From: Aquipseudomonas alcaligenes
GTDB lineage: Bacteria; Pseudomonadota; Gammaproteobacteria; Pseudomonadales; Pseudomonadaceae
Length of the DNA stretch: 64,000 nt
NCBI RefSeq assembly: GCF_003205495.1
Contig: NZ_QJRX01000002.1
Span: 372,001-436,000 of the forward strand
Direction of reading: 5' to 3'
This document shows positions 1 through 7,275 of the stretch, piece after piece (the stretch's first letter is position 1; each line of letters starts with the position of its first letter). The notes under the pieces are model-generated. The model was not told the origin of the DNA. It saw nothing but the letters and a program-made list of their open reading frames with translations, and did not search any database. The translations under genes and the position numbers were made by a program.

Positions 1-75
1 GGCGCCTTCCACGAGGCCGCGCGCGAGTACCAGGCGCGCAAGCTGGCCAAGCGTCGCGAGACGGCAGAGGCCTGA
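1..75 (+). CDS. C-terminal tail of an unidentified protein (cut by window edge)
   Basis: Only the last 24 codons are present, ending in TGA at 73-75. The tail is rich in Ala, Arg, Glu and Lys (it contains HEAAREYQARKLAKRRE) and looks like a charged C-terminal helix. I cannot name the family from this much. A diverged copy of the same tail occurs at about 863-943, so this gene has been partly duplicated. A strong hairpin terminator follows within 25 bases of the stop, so this is the end of a transcription unit. Confidence 0.6.
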   Translation, partial: GAFHEAAREYQARKLAKRRETAEA

Positions 76-97
76 ACCGCATCGTTCGGCTGAACCG

Positions 98-126
98 AAA
101 AGGCCCGTCAGCAGACGGGCCTTTTT
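98..126 (+). terminator. Rho-independent terminator after the left-edge gene
   Basis: An 11-bp stem AAAGGCCCGTC / GACGGGCCTTT with an AGCA loop is followed by a short T run. It sits 23 bases after the stop of the left-edge gene and upstream of the GNAT gene. Confidence 0.9.
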
Positions 127-208
127 GCATCTGGGCCAAGCGCTCGCACGGCCCGCCTCGGCCCTTTACAGTCAGCCTCTCGACGGCACGGCCCTGCAAG
201 GAACCCCC

Positions 209-667
209 ATGCTCAGCTTCGACTGGCTCCGCCACCATCCCCAGCACTGCGCCCTGGTGGCGCAGTGGCTGTACCAGCAGTTTCCCTACGAGTTCAGCGA
301 GCAGCCCCTGGCCGACTGGCAGGCCGAGTTCGCCGCCGGCCAGCACAACGGCGACTGGCTGATGCGCATCGCCCTGCAGAACGGACAACCCATCGGCTGC
401 GCCGGCCTGGCCCGCGACGACCTGCCCCAGCGCCCGGAACTCGGTCCCTGGCTGGCCTGCGTATTCGTATTGCCCCAGGCCTGTGGTCAGGGCCTGGCCG
501 AACGGCTGATCGAGGACATCTGCCAGACCGCCCGCGAGCAGGGGTATACGCGGTTGTATCTGCATACCCGTGACCGCGCCGAGTATTACGCGCGGCGGGG
601 GTGGACGTTGTTGGAAGAGTTTGAGGCTTGGGGGGAGAGGCAGTGTTTGATGGCGAGGGGGTTGTAG
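209..667 (+). CDS. GNAT family N-acetyltransferase
   Basis: A 152-residue Gcn5-related acetyltransferase that should move an acetyl group from acetyl-CoA to an unknown amine. The acetyl-CoA loop is the QACGQG at residues 90-95 after strand VFVL, and YYARRGW at 126-132 is the usual C-terminal motif. I chose ATG 209 because AAGGAA lies 6 bases upstream; the upstream TTG at 125 lies in the T tract of the preceding terminator. The last 40 codons switch to G/T-rich third positions unlike the first two thirds, and this style continues into the decayed sequence downstream, so the 3' end may have been affected by recombination. The substrate is unknown. Confidence 0.88.
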   Translation: MLSFDWLRHHPQHCALVAQWLYQQFPYEFSEQPLADWQAEFAAGQHNGDWLMRIALQNGQPIGCAGLARDDLPQRPELGPWLACVFVLPQACGQGLAERLIEDICQTAREQGYTRLYLHTRDRAEYYARRGWTLLEEFEAWGERQCLMARGL

Positions 668-721
668 CGTTGGGTGGGTAACCCGTTGTACGGGGCGGGC
701 ATCGGCTGCCTGGGTAAAACG

Positions 722-943
722 CTACAGGTGGGAATGGTGTCCGAGGATGGGCGCGACGTCGGGCGGATTGAAACGGTCAGCGAAAGGCGCTAAAGCATTT
801 GTCGTGGGGGGCAGCGGTTCCCGGAGTATCGCTATTGGGAGAAGGCCGATTACAACGCGCTGATTGGGGCTTCTCATGAGGTGGCGAGGGAGTATCAGGT
901 GACGAAGCTTGCTAATAAGAGAGAGGTGGAGGCTTTTGCTTAA
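722..943 (+). pseudogene. Decayed partial copy of the left-edge gene
   Basis: The reading frame that ends in TAA at 941-943 encodes WEKADYNALIGASHEVAREY and then QVTKLANKREVEAFA. This aligns without gaps to the tail of the gene at 1-75 (GAFHEAAREYQARKLAKRRE), with most positions identical or conservative. The same frame is interrupted by TAA at 791-793, and there is no start codon with a ribosome site, so it is a remnant. Upstream of the stop the frame reads VSEDGRDVGRIETVSERR, which may be more of the same gene. The stretch 668-1017 holds nothing else I can recognise. Confidence 0.6.
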
Positions 944-1017
944 GCCTCAACGCAGATAGTCATTAGCCAATACCCGCTCGTAAGGTGGGCATTTTCATTT
1001 CTGGTTGAGATGGATGG

Positions 1018-2007
1018 CTAATCGAACATGTCAGTTTGGCTCTCGGCGGCCCTCTTGTTGGCCAGATAGCGCTTCCCTTGAGATGTCTCGATAGTACTGC
1101 TTCCGTCAAATTTCCTAATGACCGTCTTCACCGCGTGGTTGGTTATCTTAATGTCGCCTGCTTCATCCAGCTCTTTGCTGATGATAAGTTCGGCCTCAAT
1201 GAATGTGCCGTGTTTGAAGCTTATTTTTTCTCCAAGAACGTCGCTTCTAAATTCCCTGTCTGCCATCTCGAAGCTGATAGTCTTTTTGTCGTAGATGCCC
1301 TTCCACTTATGTTGTCCATCTCGCAGTACGGGAGAGATTATTTCTATTATGGCGTTGTCTACGATTATGGGTGGCAAGTTTAAAGAATTTAATATTGCTT
1401 TATGGAAGTCGCTCCGTTCAACAATTCTTTCCTCGCCAATGTAGGTGTTTGTTTCGCTCAGGGTGGAGATTCCGATTTTCTGTATTTTCTCTTGTTCGCG
1501 TATTTCTCGGTAGAGGTTTGACTTTCTAACTCTGGTCTTGTGTGTGTTTCCTGAGAGGCGCGCAGCCTCCCTTGCTCGTTCTAAGGTAAGTTCTTTTTCT
1601 TCTACCTCGATCTTGAGTTTCTGAATTATCAGTTGTTTTTCTTCGATGGATAGAGCTTTTAACTGGTCGTCTTTTTCGTCTGGTAGGTCAAGCGTTGCGA
1701 TTACTATGGCGGCTACTGATGTTAATAGGGTGATTTGCCTATCGTTGTCTCCAATAAATTTCCAGCAATCTCGTAGTCCGCCTTCGGTATGCGCTTGTGA
1801 CTCTATTTTTACTGGTATTCTTAATTCGTTGGACAGCTCTTGAAATATAGCTAGAAGTTCTCGCTCGCATCTGTTTCTGGTATGTGCGTCCATGGAGTGG
1901 GCGCCATCTTTCAGATAAAAGTGCATCTCTAATTTGCTAGCTGGTCTCATGATCTGACCTGAATTTTTATAAGGTGATTGTTTTTTCTTGGTTGTGGAAG
2001 AGGACAT
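1018..2007 (-). CDS. AT-rich orphan protein with membrane-like helix and coiled coil
   Basis: A protein of about 329 residues that I do not recognise. Visible parts, in order: a polar N-terminus; an alpha/beta-looking segment (about 40-95, with EGGLRDCWKFIGDN); a hydrophobic helix ITLLTSVAAIVIATL (about 93-107); a charged coiled coil (about 112-165, rich in Glu/Lys/Leu); and a beta-rich C-terminal domain (about 195-320). It has no signal peptide or catalytic motif that I can identify. Base composition and codons (many AAA, GAT, ATT, TCT) are clearly AT-richer than all neighbours, which suggests horizontal acquisition. Start: ATG 2007 is used here; ATG 1950 (MRPASKLEM) has a better ribosome site (AGGTCAG) and is a real alternative. 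The gene lies between a decayed gene copy and large inverted repeats. Confidence 0.7.
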   Translation of the reverse strand: MSSSTTKKKQSPYKNSGQIMRPASKLEMHFYLKDGAHSMDAHTRNRCERELLAIFQELSNELRIPVKIESQAHTEGGLRDCWKFIGDNDRQITLLTSVAAIVIATLDLPDEKDDQLKALSIEEKQLIIQKLKIEVEEKELTLERAREAARLSGNTHKTRVRKSNLYREIREQEKIQKIGISTLSETNTYIGEERIVERSDFHKAILNSLNLPPIIVDNAIIEIISPVLRDGQHKWKGIYDKKTISFEMADREFRSDVLGEKISFKHGTFIEAELIISKELDEAGDIKITNHAVKTVIRKFDGSSTIETSQGKRYLANKRAAESQTDMFD

Positions 2008-2033
2008 GACCACGTTTTTCGCCTTCCCGGCGA

Positions 2034-2238
2034 GTTACTTTCTCTTTGCTTGTGCAAAGAGAAAGTAACCAAAGAGAAAGCACACCCGACATACGGGTCT
2101 CGCTGCGCGAGACTCCCTTCGTTCCATCGTTGCTCCAGGGGCACGTCGCGAAGGGCCATCCCTGGCCCATCGCGCCTCTCGCGGCATCCATGCCGCTCAA
2201 CCCCTTACGCAACGATTCCACTCAGCCTCCTGACGGGA
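2034..2238 (+). repeat. Large intergenic repeat, copy A
   Basis: About 205 bases starting with a hairpin (ACTTTCTCTTTG ... CAAAGAGAAAGT), then AACCAAAGAGAAAGCACACC and a GC-rich body with many short palindromes. A second copy lies at 2557-2759 in the opposite orientation, with most positions matching. This type of element (AAAGTAACCAAAGAGAA core) is familiar from Pseudomonas intergenic regions, where it produces spurious ORFs in several frames. The ORFs through it here are not convincing genes. Confidence 0.8.
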
Positions 2239-2398
2239 CCTGATCCCGGCCCGAGCTTTTGGTGTGGTGGTGATGTTGTGGCGGGGGCGTTTGATTCTGT
2301 CTTGATGGTTCCCCCGCTCCGTGTGGGAACCCCTCCGGGGATGCTCTGCGCCTGTGGCTGCATGTCCACGCGGAGCATGGGCACGACCACGGAGTGAA

Positions 2399-2481
2399 CC
2401 GTAGGGTGGGCAACCGCGAAGCGTTGCCCACCATGGGCGCTGCTGGTGGATAAGCCGCAAGCAGCGTTATCCACCCTACGG
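2399..2481. repeat. Compound palindrome (nested hairpins)
   Basis: An outer inverted repeat, CCGTAGGGTGG at 2399-2409 and CCACCCTACGG at 2471-2481, encloses two inner hairpins: GGTGGGCAAC / GTTGCCCACC (2405-2414, 2423-2432) and GGTGGATAA / TTATCCACC (2445-2453, 2467-2475). The right arms partly share bases, so alternative foldings exclude each other. This is a known class of REP-like intergenic element in gamma-proteobacteria. It lies in the spacer between the two large inverted repeats. Confidence 0.8.
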
Positions 2482-2556
2482 CGAGGTCGTCCGGTGGCCG
2501 TGGGCAAACCGACGACTCCGAGCTGCCTGAAACGCGAAACCCTCATGCGCGCAAAC

Positions 2557-2759
2557 TCCCCGTCAGTAGGCCGAGTGGAGGTGTTGCGCAGGGGGACGAG
2601 CCGCATGGATGCGGCGAGAGGCGTAAAGGGGCATGGACGCCCCTTGTACGCCGGCCCCCGGAGCGGCACCGGAAGGAGGGGAGTCGAGCGCAGCGAGACC
2701 CGGATGCCGGGGTGCCCTTCTCTTTGGTTACTTTCTCTTGGGCAAACAAGAGAAAGTGA
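2557..2759 (-). repeat. Large intergenic repeat, copy B (inverted)
   Basis: Read on the minus strand this copy starts CACTTTCTCTTGTTTGCCCA, continues AAGTAACCAAAGAGAAGGGC, and follows copy A to CTGACGGGGA. Copies A and B therefore form inverted repeats of about 200 bases separated by about 320 bases. No gene is supported anywhere in 2008-2851. Confidence 0.8.
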
Positions 2760-2851
2760 CGCGCCGTACAGGGCGCAACCTGTAGCCAAGAGCCGAGGAA
2801 AGCGTTGCGAGAGCGATGCGCTGCCTGCGCCAACATGCAACATGAAAAGGC

Positions 2852-3676
2852 TCACTTACCCGGCTTGCGATTACGCGCATACAGCGATTTGCCACCCGCC
2901 GCCGTAGCCCCCCGCTCCTGCAGATCAAAGCGCGTACTCTGCGCCTTGATCAGATCGCTCAGCTTCTTGTGGCCATACAAGCGCGAATCGAAGTCCGAAC
3001 GCAGCTTGCTGATGCTGGTCCCGAGCACGCCCAGAGCACACCAGCCATCCTCATCCGAGTTGTCGTCTATCACCTTGGCAATGAAATCCACCGGCACCTT
3101 CTGTGGCTTCACCTTGGCCGGTGCCGCCGCTGCGGCGGGCTTGGCCTCGCTCGTGGCCACCGGTGTGGCGCTGCCGGCCGCCTTGGCCGCCGCAGGCTCC
3201 ACCTCCGCCACCTCGGCATCGTCACGCAGCAACTCGGTGTAGATGAACTTGTCGCAGGCGGTCACGAACGGCTTGGGCGTCTTCTGCTCGCCGAAGCCGA
3301 TCACCTCCAGCCCCTCCTCGCGCAGACGCGCGGCCAGGCGCGTGAAGTCGCTGTCGCTGGAGACCAGGCAGAAGCCGTCGAAACGCCGGGTGTAGAGCAG
3401 GTCCATGGCGTCGATGATCAGCGAGCTGTCGGTGGCGTTCTTGCCCTTGGTGTAGGCGAACTGCTGCATCGGCTGGATCGAGTAATCCAGCAGCACCTGC
3501 TTCCAGCCGCCCAGGTTGGGCTGGGTCCAGTCACCGTAGATGCGCTTGACGCTGGCCAGCCCGTACTTGGCGATTTCCTCGAACAGGCCCTCGACGATGG
3601 CCGCCGAGGCGTTGTCCGCGTCGATCAATACGGCGAGGTGCTTCTGCTGGCGGGGAGTCTGCGCTTTGCTGGCCAT
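2852..3676 (-). CDS. NYN domain (PIN-like) protein with C-terminal OST-HTH/LOTUS domain
   Basis: A 274-residue cytosolic protein of the LabA/DUF88 group. The N-terminal NYN domain (about 12-150) carries the expected acidic residues: LIDADN at 17-22 and VSSDSDFTRLA near 110-120. NYN domains are PIN-fold, usually metal-dependent RNases. A low-complexity Ala/Pro/Lys linker (about 155-195) leads to a C-terminal OST-HTH/LOTUS domain (VDFIAKVIDDN to about 260), a fold linked to RNA binding. I chose ATG 3676 (MASKAQ) because AAGGACG lies 6 bases upstream; the longer frame adds 11 residues without a ribosome site. A role in RNA turnover is inferred from the family. Confidence 0.85.
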   Translation of the reverse strand: MASKAQTPRQQKHLAVLIDADNASAAIVEGLFEEIAKYGLASVKRIYGDWTQPNLGGWKQVLLDYSIQPMQQFAYTKGKNATDSSLIIDAMDLLYTRRFDGFCLVSSDSDFTRLAARLREEGLEVIGFGEQKTPKPFVTACDKFIYTELLRDDAEVAEVEPAAAKAAGSATPVATSEAKPAAAAAPAKVKPQKVPVDFIAKVIDDNSDEDGWCALGVLGTSISKLRSDFDSRLYGHKKLSDLIKAQSTRFDLQERGATAAGGKSLYARNRKPGK

Positions 3677-3829
3677 TGATGCGTCCTTGCAGGTGGATGT
3701 CCTGACCATACCGCCAAATACTGGCCGGGCGCCATAGCTGATCCCCTGACATTCACCCCCTCACTGATGGCAGCCGCCGCTGCCGCTTTTCGGCTACAAC
3801 CGAACCCACACCCCCGTGAGGAATCCCCC

Positions 3830-4267
3830 ATGCCCGCCCTCAGCCAGAAACGCCTGTTCCAGCTCGCCAGTCTCGCCGCCCTGGGCGGCTGGAGCGTGCT
3901 GATCCTGCTGCCCACCTGGAGCCACGGTCCACGCCTGGTGCTCGGCGTCGCCGTGGTGCTGCTCTGCGTGCTGTACGGCGTCAGCCTGTTCCAGGCGCTG
4001 ACCAGCCGTGGCGAGCGCAGTATGGGCAAGCCCGGCTTCTTCAGCCTGCGCGGGGTGCTGGCGCTGTTCAGCAACCCCAAGGCGGTGCTGGCGGCGTGGA
4101 TTCACATCCTGGCGTTCGACTTGCTGGCCGGCCTGTACATCCAGCAGCAGGGTGCGGCGCAGGGCATCGGCCACTTGTGGCTGGTGCCCTGCTACCTGCT
4201 GGCGATGATGTTCGGCCCGCTGGGCCTGCTGCTGTTCCTCGCCATCGGCCTGCTGCACGGGCTGTGA
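3830..4267 (+). CDS. ABA4-like (DUF4281) membrane protein
   Basis: A 145-residue inner-membrane protein with four predicted helices: about 9-28, 36-58, 85-110 and 115-143. The segments FSNPKAVLAAWIHILAFDLL and CYLLAMMFGPLGLLLF are the family signature of bacterial proteins related to plant ABA4 (neoxanthin synthase). The bacterial function is unknown. ATG 3830 follows GAGGAA at a good distance. It ends at a bidirectional terminator shared with the convergent lipoprotein gene. Confidence 0.8.
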   Translation: MPALSQKRLFQLASLAALGGWSVLILLPTWSHGPRLVLGVAVVLLCVLYGVSLFQALTSRGERSMGKPGFFSLRGVLALFSNPKAVLAAWIHILAFDLLAGLYIQQQGAAQGIGHLWLVPCYLLAMMFGPLGLLLFLAIGLLHGL

Positions 4268-4279
4268 GGCGGCCATGAA

Positions 4280-4305
4280 AAAAGCCCCGCGCGTGCGGGG
4301 CTTTT
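4280..4305. terminator. Bidirectional Rho-independent terminator
   Basis: Perfect stem AAAAGCCCCGC / GCGGGGCTTTT with loop GCGT, with A and T runs on opposite sides. It separates the ABA4-like gene from the convergent lipoprotein gene. Confidence 0.92.
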
Positions 4306-4323
4306 GGCTGCGTAGCGCCGGGC

Positions 4324-4908
4324 TCAGCGCTGCGCGAGGTCGAGGCGGTTGTAGTCGGCGATGAAGTCGCGAAGGATGTCGTCCAGCGCCAGCTTGGTCG
4401 ACTGCTGGATGGCGTTCTTCATGGCGAAGGGGCCGCCCCAGAACATCTTGCCGCCCTGGCTCTGCCCCTCGACCTGGTAGGCCTTGCTGAACAGCGCCTG
4501 GCCGCCGGAGGCGACGCTGATCTTGAGGGTGACGTAGGCGCGGAAGTCCTCGAAGCGGTAGTCCTGCAGCTCGAAGGTCAGCAGCGGCGCGCTTGGCGCG
4601 CTGCCCTCCTGCAGGTTGCCGAAGGCCTGCTGCACGTCGCTGGATTGCAGGGTGGCGTCCAGCATCTGGCCGAACTCGACGATCCACAGGTGGGCGTAGC
4701 CCACGGTGGCGGAGCGGAATTCGTAGCGGTGGGCCTGGGTGCTGGCCGCCGTCTGGTATTCGGCGGGGGCGCTGGCGCGCGGCAGGTTGCTCTGGCCCTG
4801 GTTGTTGGCCAGGTAGGTGCCGTAGTCCTCGGCCACCGGGTGGTTGAAGCTGCAGCCGGTGAGCAGGGCGCCGAGCGCCAGCACCAGCAGGTAAGCGAAA
4901 CGTTGCAT
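4324..4908 (-). CDS. Predicted lipoprotein, unknown function
   Basis: A 194-residue protein with a lipoprotein signal peptide: MQRF, hydrophobic LLVLALGALL, lipobox LTGC with Cys19. The mature part is mixed alpha/beta with no domain I can name; residues 60-190 resemble proteins that form small periplasmic beta domains. AAGGAAC lies just upstream of ATG 4908. Its destination is the periplasmic face of the outer or inner membrane. The residue after Cys is Ser, which favours outer-membrane sorting by the usual +2 rule. Confidence 0.8.
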   Translation of the reverse strand: MQRFAYLLVLALGALLTGCSFNHPVAEDYGTYLANNQGQSNLPRASAPAEYQTAASTQAHRYEFRSATVGYAHLWIVEFGQMLDATLQSSDVQQAFGNLQEGSAPSAPLLTFELQDYRFEDFRAYVTLKISVASGGQALFSKAYQVEGQSQGGKMFWGGPFAMKNAIQQSTKLALDDILRDFIADYNRLDLAQR

Positions 4909-4952
4909 GGGAAGTTCCTTGTCGTGACTGCCAGGAGGGCCCGCGAGGGTCG

Positions 4953-5079
4953 GCCGAATCTGCCGCCCGCTCCCTGGGCGCGCTGCAGGCTACAGGCTGG
5001 GCACGATGATCGCAAATGGCCAGCGCGGGTTGTCGCTGGTGCGCCTGCCGGGGCCGCAGCAGAGGGCGGCAGATTCGGC
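4953..5079. repeat. 16-bp inverted repeat flanking a 95-bp spacer
   Basis: GCCGAATCTGCCGCCC at 4953-4968 and its exact reverse complement GGGCGGCAGATTCGGC at 5064-5079. The pair lies in the gap between two minus-strand envelope genes. The spacing is too long for a simple terminator. Confidence 0.7.
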
Positions 5080-5097
5080 AGTCGGGAGCAGAAACGA

Positions 5098-5121
5098 CAG
5101 GCCCCGCATGTGCGGGGCCTG
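5098..5121 (-). terminator. Hairpin after the His-rich protein gene
   Basis: Perfect 11-bp stem CAGGCCCCGCA / TGCGGGGCCTG immediately after the stop of the minus-strand gene at 5125. On the minus strand it is followed by TCGTTTCTG, a weak U-rich tail. Confidence 0.75.
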
Positions 5122-5124
5122 GGT

Positions 5125-5472
5125 TTACCAGCGATGGCCGTGGCCATGATGGCGGTGGTGGTGGCGGTGATGGCGTTTCCAGTGCTTGTGGTGGTAACGC
5201 GGGCCGTCGACGTAGATCACCGGGCCGGGGCTGTAGTAGACCGGCCGCTCGACGTAGACCGGTGCCGGGTAGTAGACGGGCGGCGGCGGTGCGTAGTGCA
5301 CCCGCGGCTGTTCATAGACCACGACCTGGCGCGGCGTCAGCACGCTGCCGAGAATTGCGCCAGCCGCCACGCCGATGGCCACATCGCCGCTGTCGGCTGC
5401 CTGGGCTTGCTGGGCGCCAGCAAAGAGCAGGCTGGCGATCAGGCCGGTGATGAGGGGGATGCGTGAACGCAT
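5125..5472 (-). CDS. Small secreted glycine-zipper/His-rich protein
   Basis: A 115-residue protein with a signal peptide (about 1-25, cleavage near AQA-AD). A short glycine-rich hydrophobic segment (GVAAGAILGSVL, about 34-45) follows, then a Pro/Tyr/Val repeat region (about 50-88), and a C-terminus that is almost entirely His, Lys and Arg (about 90-115). The His tail could bind metal ions, but this is inference. Similar short proteins are common and uncharacterised in Pseudomonas. It is monocistronic, with a hairpin directly downstream. Confidence 0.78.
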   Translation of the reverse strand: MRSRIPLITGLIASLLFAGAQQAQAADSGDVAIGVAAGAILGSVLTPRQVVVYEQPRVHYAPPPPVYYPAPVYVERPVYYSPGPVIYVDGPRYHHKHWKRHHRHHHRHHGHGHRW

Positions 5473-5576
5473 GGTCGAAACTCCTGTTAGGCCGGTCTAT
5501 TCCGGTTACAGCTTTCGACTCTGCGTGTGGCGATAGTCTCCCCGGGGGAATGTAAATCCTGTGTAAACCCCTGGGC

Positions 5577-6431
5577 CTACTGCTTCACCAGTTCCACCCG
5601 GCGGTTCTTCGCCCGGCCTTCCTCGCTGCGGTTGTCGGCGACCGGGCGCTCCTGGCCGAAGCCGGCGGCGGAGAGGCGCTGCGGCGCGATGCCGGCGGCC
5701 ACCAGGGCTTCCAGCACGGCCCGGGCGCGGCGCTCGGACAGGGCCTTGTTGGCCGCCGCCTGGCCGACGTCGTCGGTATGGCCCTCGATGGCCAGTTTCA
5801 GTTCCGTCGCGCCTTTGAGCATGCTGGCGATTTCCGCCACCGTGGCCTGGCCGTCGGCTTTGAGTTCGGCCTTGCCGCTGTCGAAGTTGATGTACAGGGC
5901 GACGAAGCCGTTGCGGTTGAGCTCGTCCAGCAGCTGGCTGGCGGTGACCCGCTGCTGCATGGCGGCCACCTCGACTATGGCCAGCCGGTAGCTCTGGGTC
6001 GGCGCGCTGAAGATGCCCGGCTCGACCCGCACCCAGACCTCCTTGCCGCCGGTGAGCACCTTGAGGGTGGTTTCGCCGCCGTCGCCCTCGCCGGGCAGGC
6101 GCTCGTAGATCACCTCGCCGCCGATGGCCTTGATCGCGTTCTGGTAGTTGCGCAGCAGCTGCAGGGGGCTGGGCTGGGTGTCGACGCTGTAGTGGAAGTA
6201 GAAGATCTGGGTGGCGTCGCCCTCGATGCTGCGGCGTTGCGGCACGCCGTCCTGGCTGTCGATGGTGAAGTCCACGGTGTTGTAGTTCTGCTGGTATTCG
6301 GTGATGTGGGAGGCGGGATAGCGGCTGAGCAGCGGGTGGTCCCTGGCGCCGGGCAGGTCCTCGGCGGCCTGGGCCGGCGGCGCCAGCAGCGCGCAGACGA
6401 GGACGAGGCGTTGCAGGATGGGCGTCTTCAT
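5577..6431 (-). CDS. OmpA-family envelope protein (DUF4892-like N-terminus)
   Basis: A 284-residue protein with a signal peptide (1-22, VCALLAPPAQA-AE). Residues about 25-175 form a DUF4892-type domain, and residues about 178-284 are an OmpA C-terminal peptidoglycan-binding domain: YINFDSGKAEL, EGHTDDVG and the RRVELV end are all visible. It should tether the outer membrane or a periplasmic complex to peptidoglycan. I chose ATG 6431 because GGAGGA precedes it by 8 bases. It resembles P. aeruginosa PA0833 in layout. The divergent gene at 6556 is a lipoprotein, so the two may share a promoter region. Confidence 0.85.
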   Translation of the reverse strand: MKTPILQRLVLVCALLAPPAQAAEDLPGARDHPLLSRYPASHITEYQQNYNTVDFTIDSQDGVPQRRSIEGDATQIFYFHYSVDTQPSPLQLLRNYQNAIKAIGGEVIYERLPGEGDGGETTLKVLTGGKEVWVRVEPGIFSAPTQSYRLAIVEVAAMQQRVTASQLLDELNRNGFVALYINFDSGKAELKADGQATVAEIASMLKGATELKLAIEGHTDDVGQAAANKALSERRARAVLEALVAAGIAPQRLSAAGFGQERPVADNRSEEGRAKNRRVELVKQ

Positions 6432-6555
6432 GGGGCGGTCCTCCGCACCGGTGGCCTCTTTCACTCTAGCCCAGCCTGTCCGCTGCGGCCTGGCGCACAG
6501 TGCGGATCCGGGGTTTTGCGCTTTACTGCAAGGCAAAAGGAATGGGGGCGTTCCG

Positions 6556-7269
6556 ATGAAGCGGGCGGTTCATGGCGGCGTGGCGTTGCTCTGCCTGGTC
6601 CTTGGCCTGGCCGGCTGCAGCGGGCGCCTGGCCCACGACAGCATCGTCAACCAGAGCAACGCGCTCAAGCCCGGCGAGCTGCTGCAGAGCGACGTCGACC
6701 GCATGGCCACCCTGGCCATGCGCGACAACCTCAACAGCCTCTACCGGCTGCTGAGCAAGCTGTACCAGCGCAACCCGCAGGAGTGGCGCAAGACCGGCCT
6801 GGCCGACCGCGCGGCGGCGGAGCGGGCGATCCACCTGGCCATCGAGGAGAACCGCCCGCTGCCGCAGCTCGGCGGGCGCCGCGACATCGAGGCGCTCGGC
6901 TATGCGCTGAGCCCGGAGTTCCAGGGCGACCGGGTCGGCGCCTTCGTCTATGCCCTGGGCAGCATGCTGATCACCGCCCACGGCGGGCGTACCGAGTTCT
7001 ACCTGACCGATGCCTTCAACGCCGAGTTCATCCACAACGCCGCGCGCAACATCGAGCGCGCCGCCTGGATGCTGGCCCAGCGCCGCGACGCGCAGGGCCG
7101 CCCGCTGCTGCTGTCGAACGAGGGCAGCAACCTCAGCTACGCGGTGGAGTTCGGCAAGATGACCGCGCGCCTGGACCTGCTCACCCATGTGCTGGAGGAG
7201 CGCTACCGGCGCCTGGGGGTGAACTACGCGCAGAGCCTGCTGTTCCTCAACTTCCTGCCGGTGCAGTGA
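6556..7269 (+). CDS. Conserved lipoprotein, mostly helical
   Basis: A 237-residue lipoprotein: basic start MKRAVHGG, hydrophobic core, lipobox LAGC with Cys at about residue 20. The mature part is helical (VDRMATLAMRDNLNSLYRLL) with no catalytic motif that I can identify; Pseudomonas genomes carry homologues of unknown role. ATG 6556 follows GGGGGCG. It is divergent from the OmpA-like gene and convergent with the binding protein at 7276, with only 6 bases between stops. Confidence 0.8.
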   Translation: MKRAVHGGVALLCLVLGLAGCSGRLAHDSIVNQSNALKPGELLQSDVDRMATLAMRDNLNSLYRLLSKLYQRNPQEWRKTGLADRAAAERAIHLAIEENRPLPQLGGRRDIEALGYALSPEFQGDRVGAFVYALGSMLITAHGGRTEFYLTDAFNAEFIHNAARNIERAAWMLAQRRDAQGRPLLLSNEGSNLSYAVEFGKMTARLDLLTHVLEERYRRLGVNYAQSLLFLNFLPVQ

Positions 7270-7275
7270 GGCGCG

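Noticed and set aside
2046..2907. Several overlapping ORFs of 65-216 codons
   Set aside because: They come from the two inverted repeat copies (SLVQRESNQRES-type products) and do not look like proteins.
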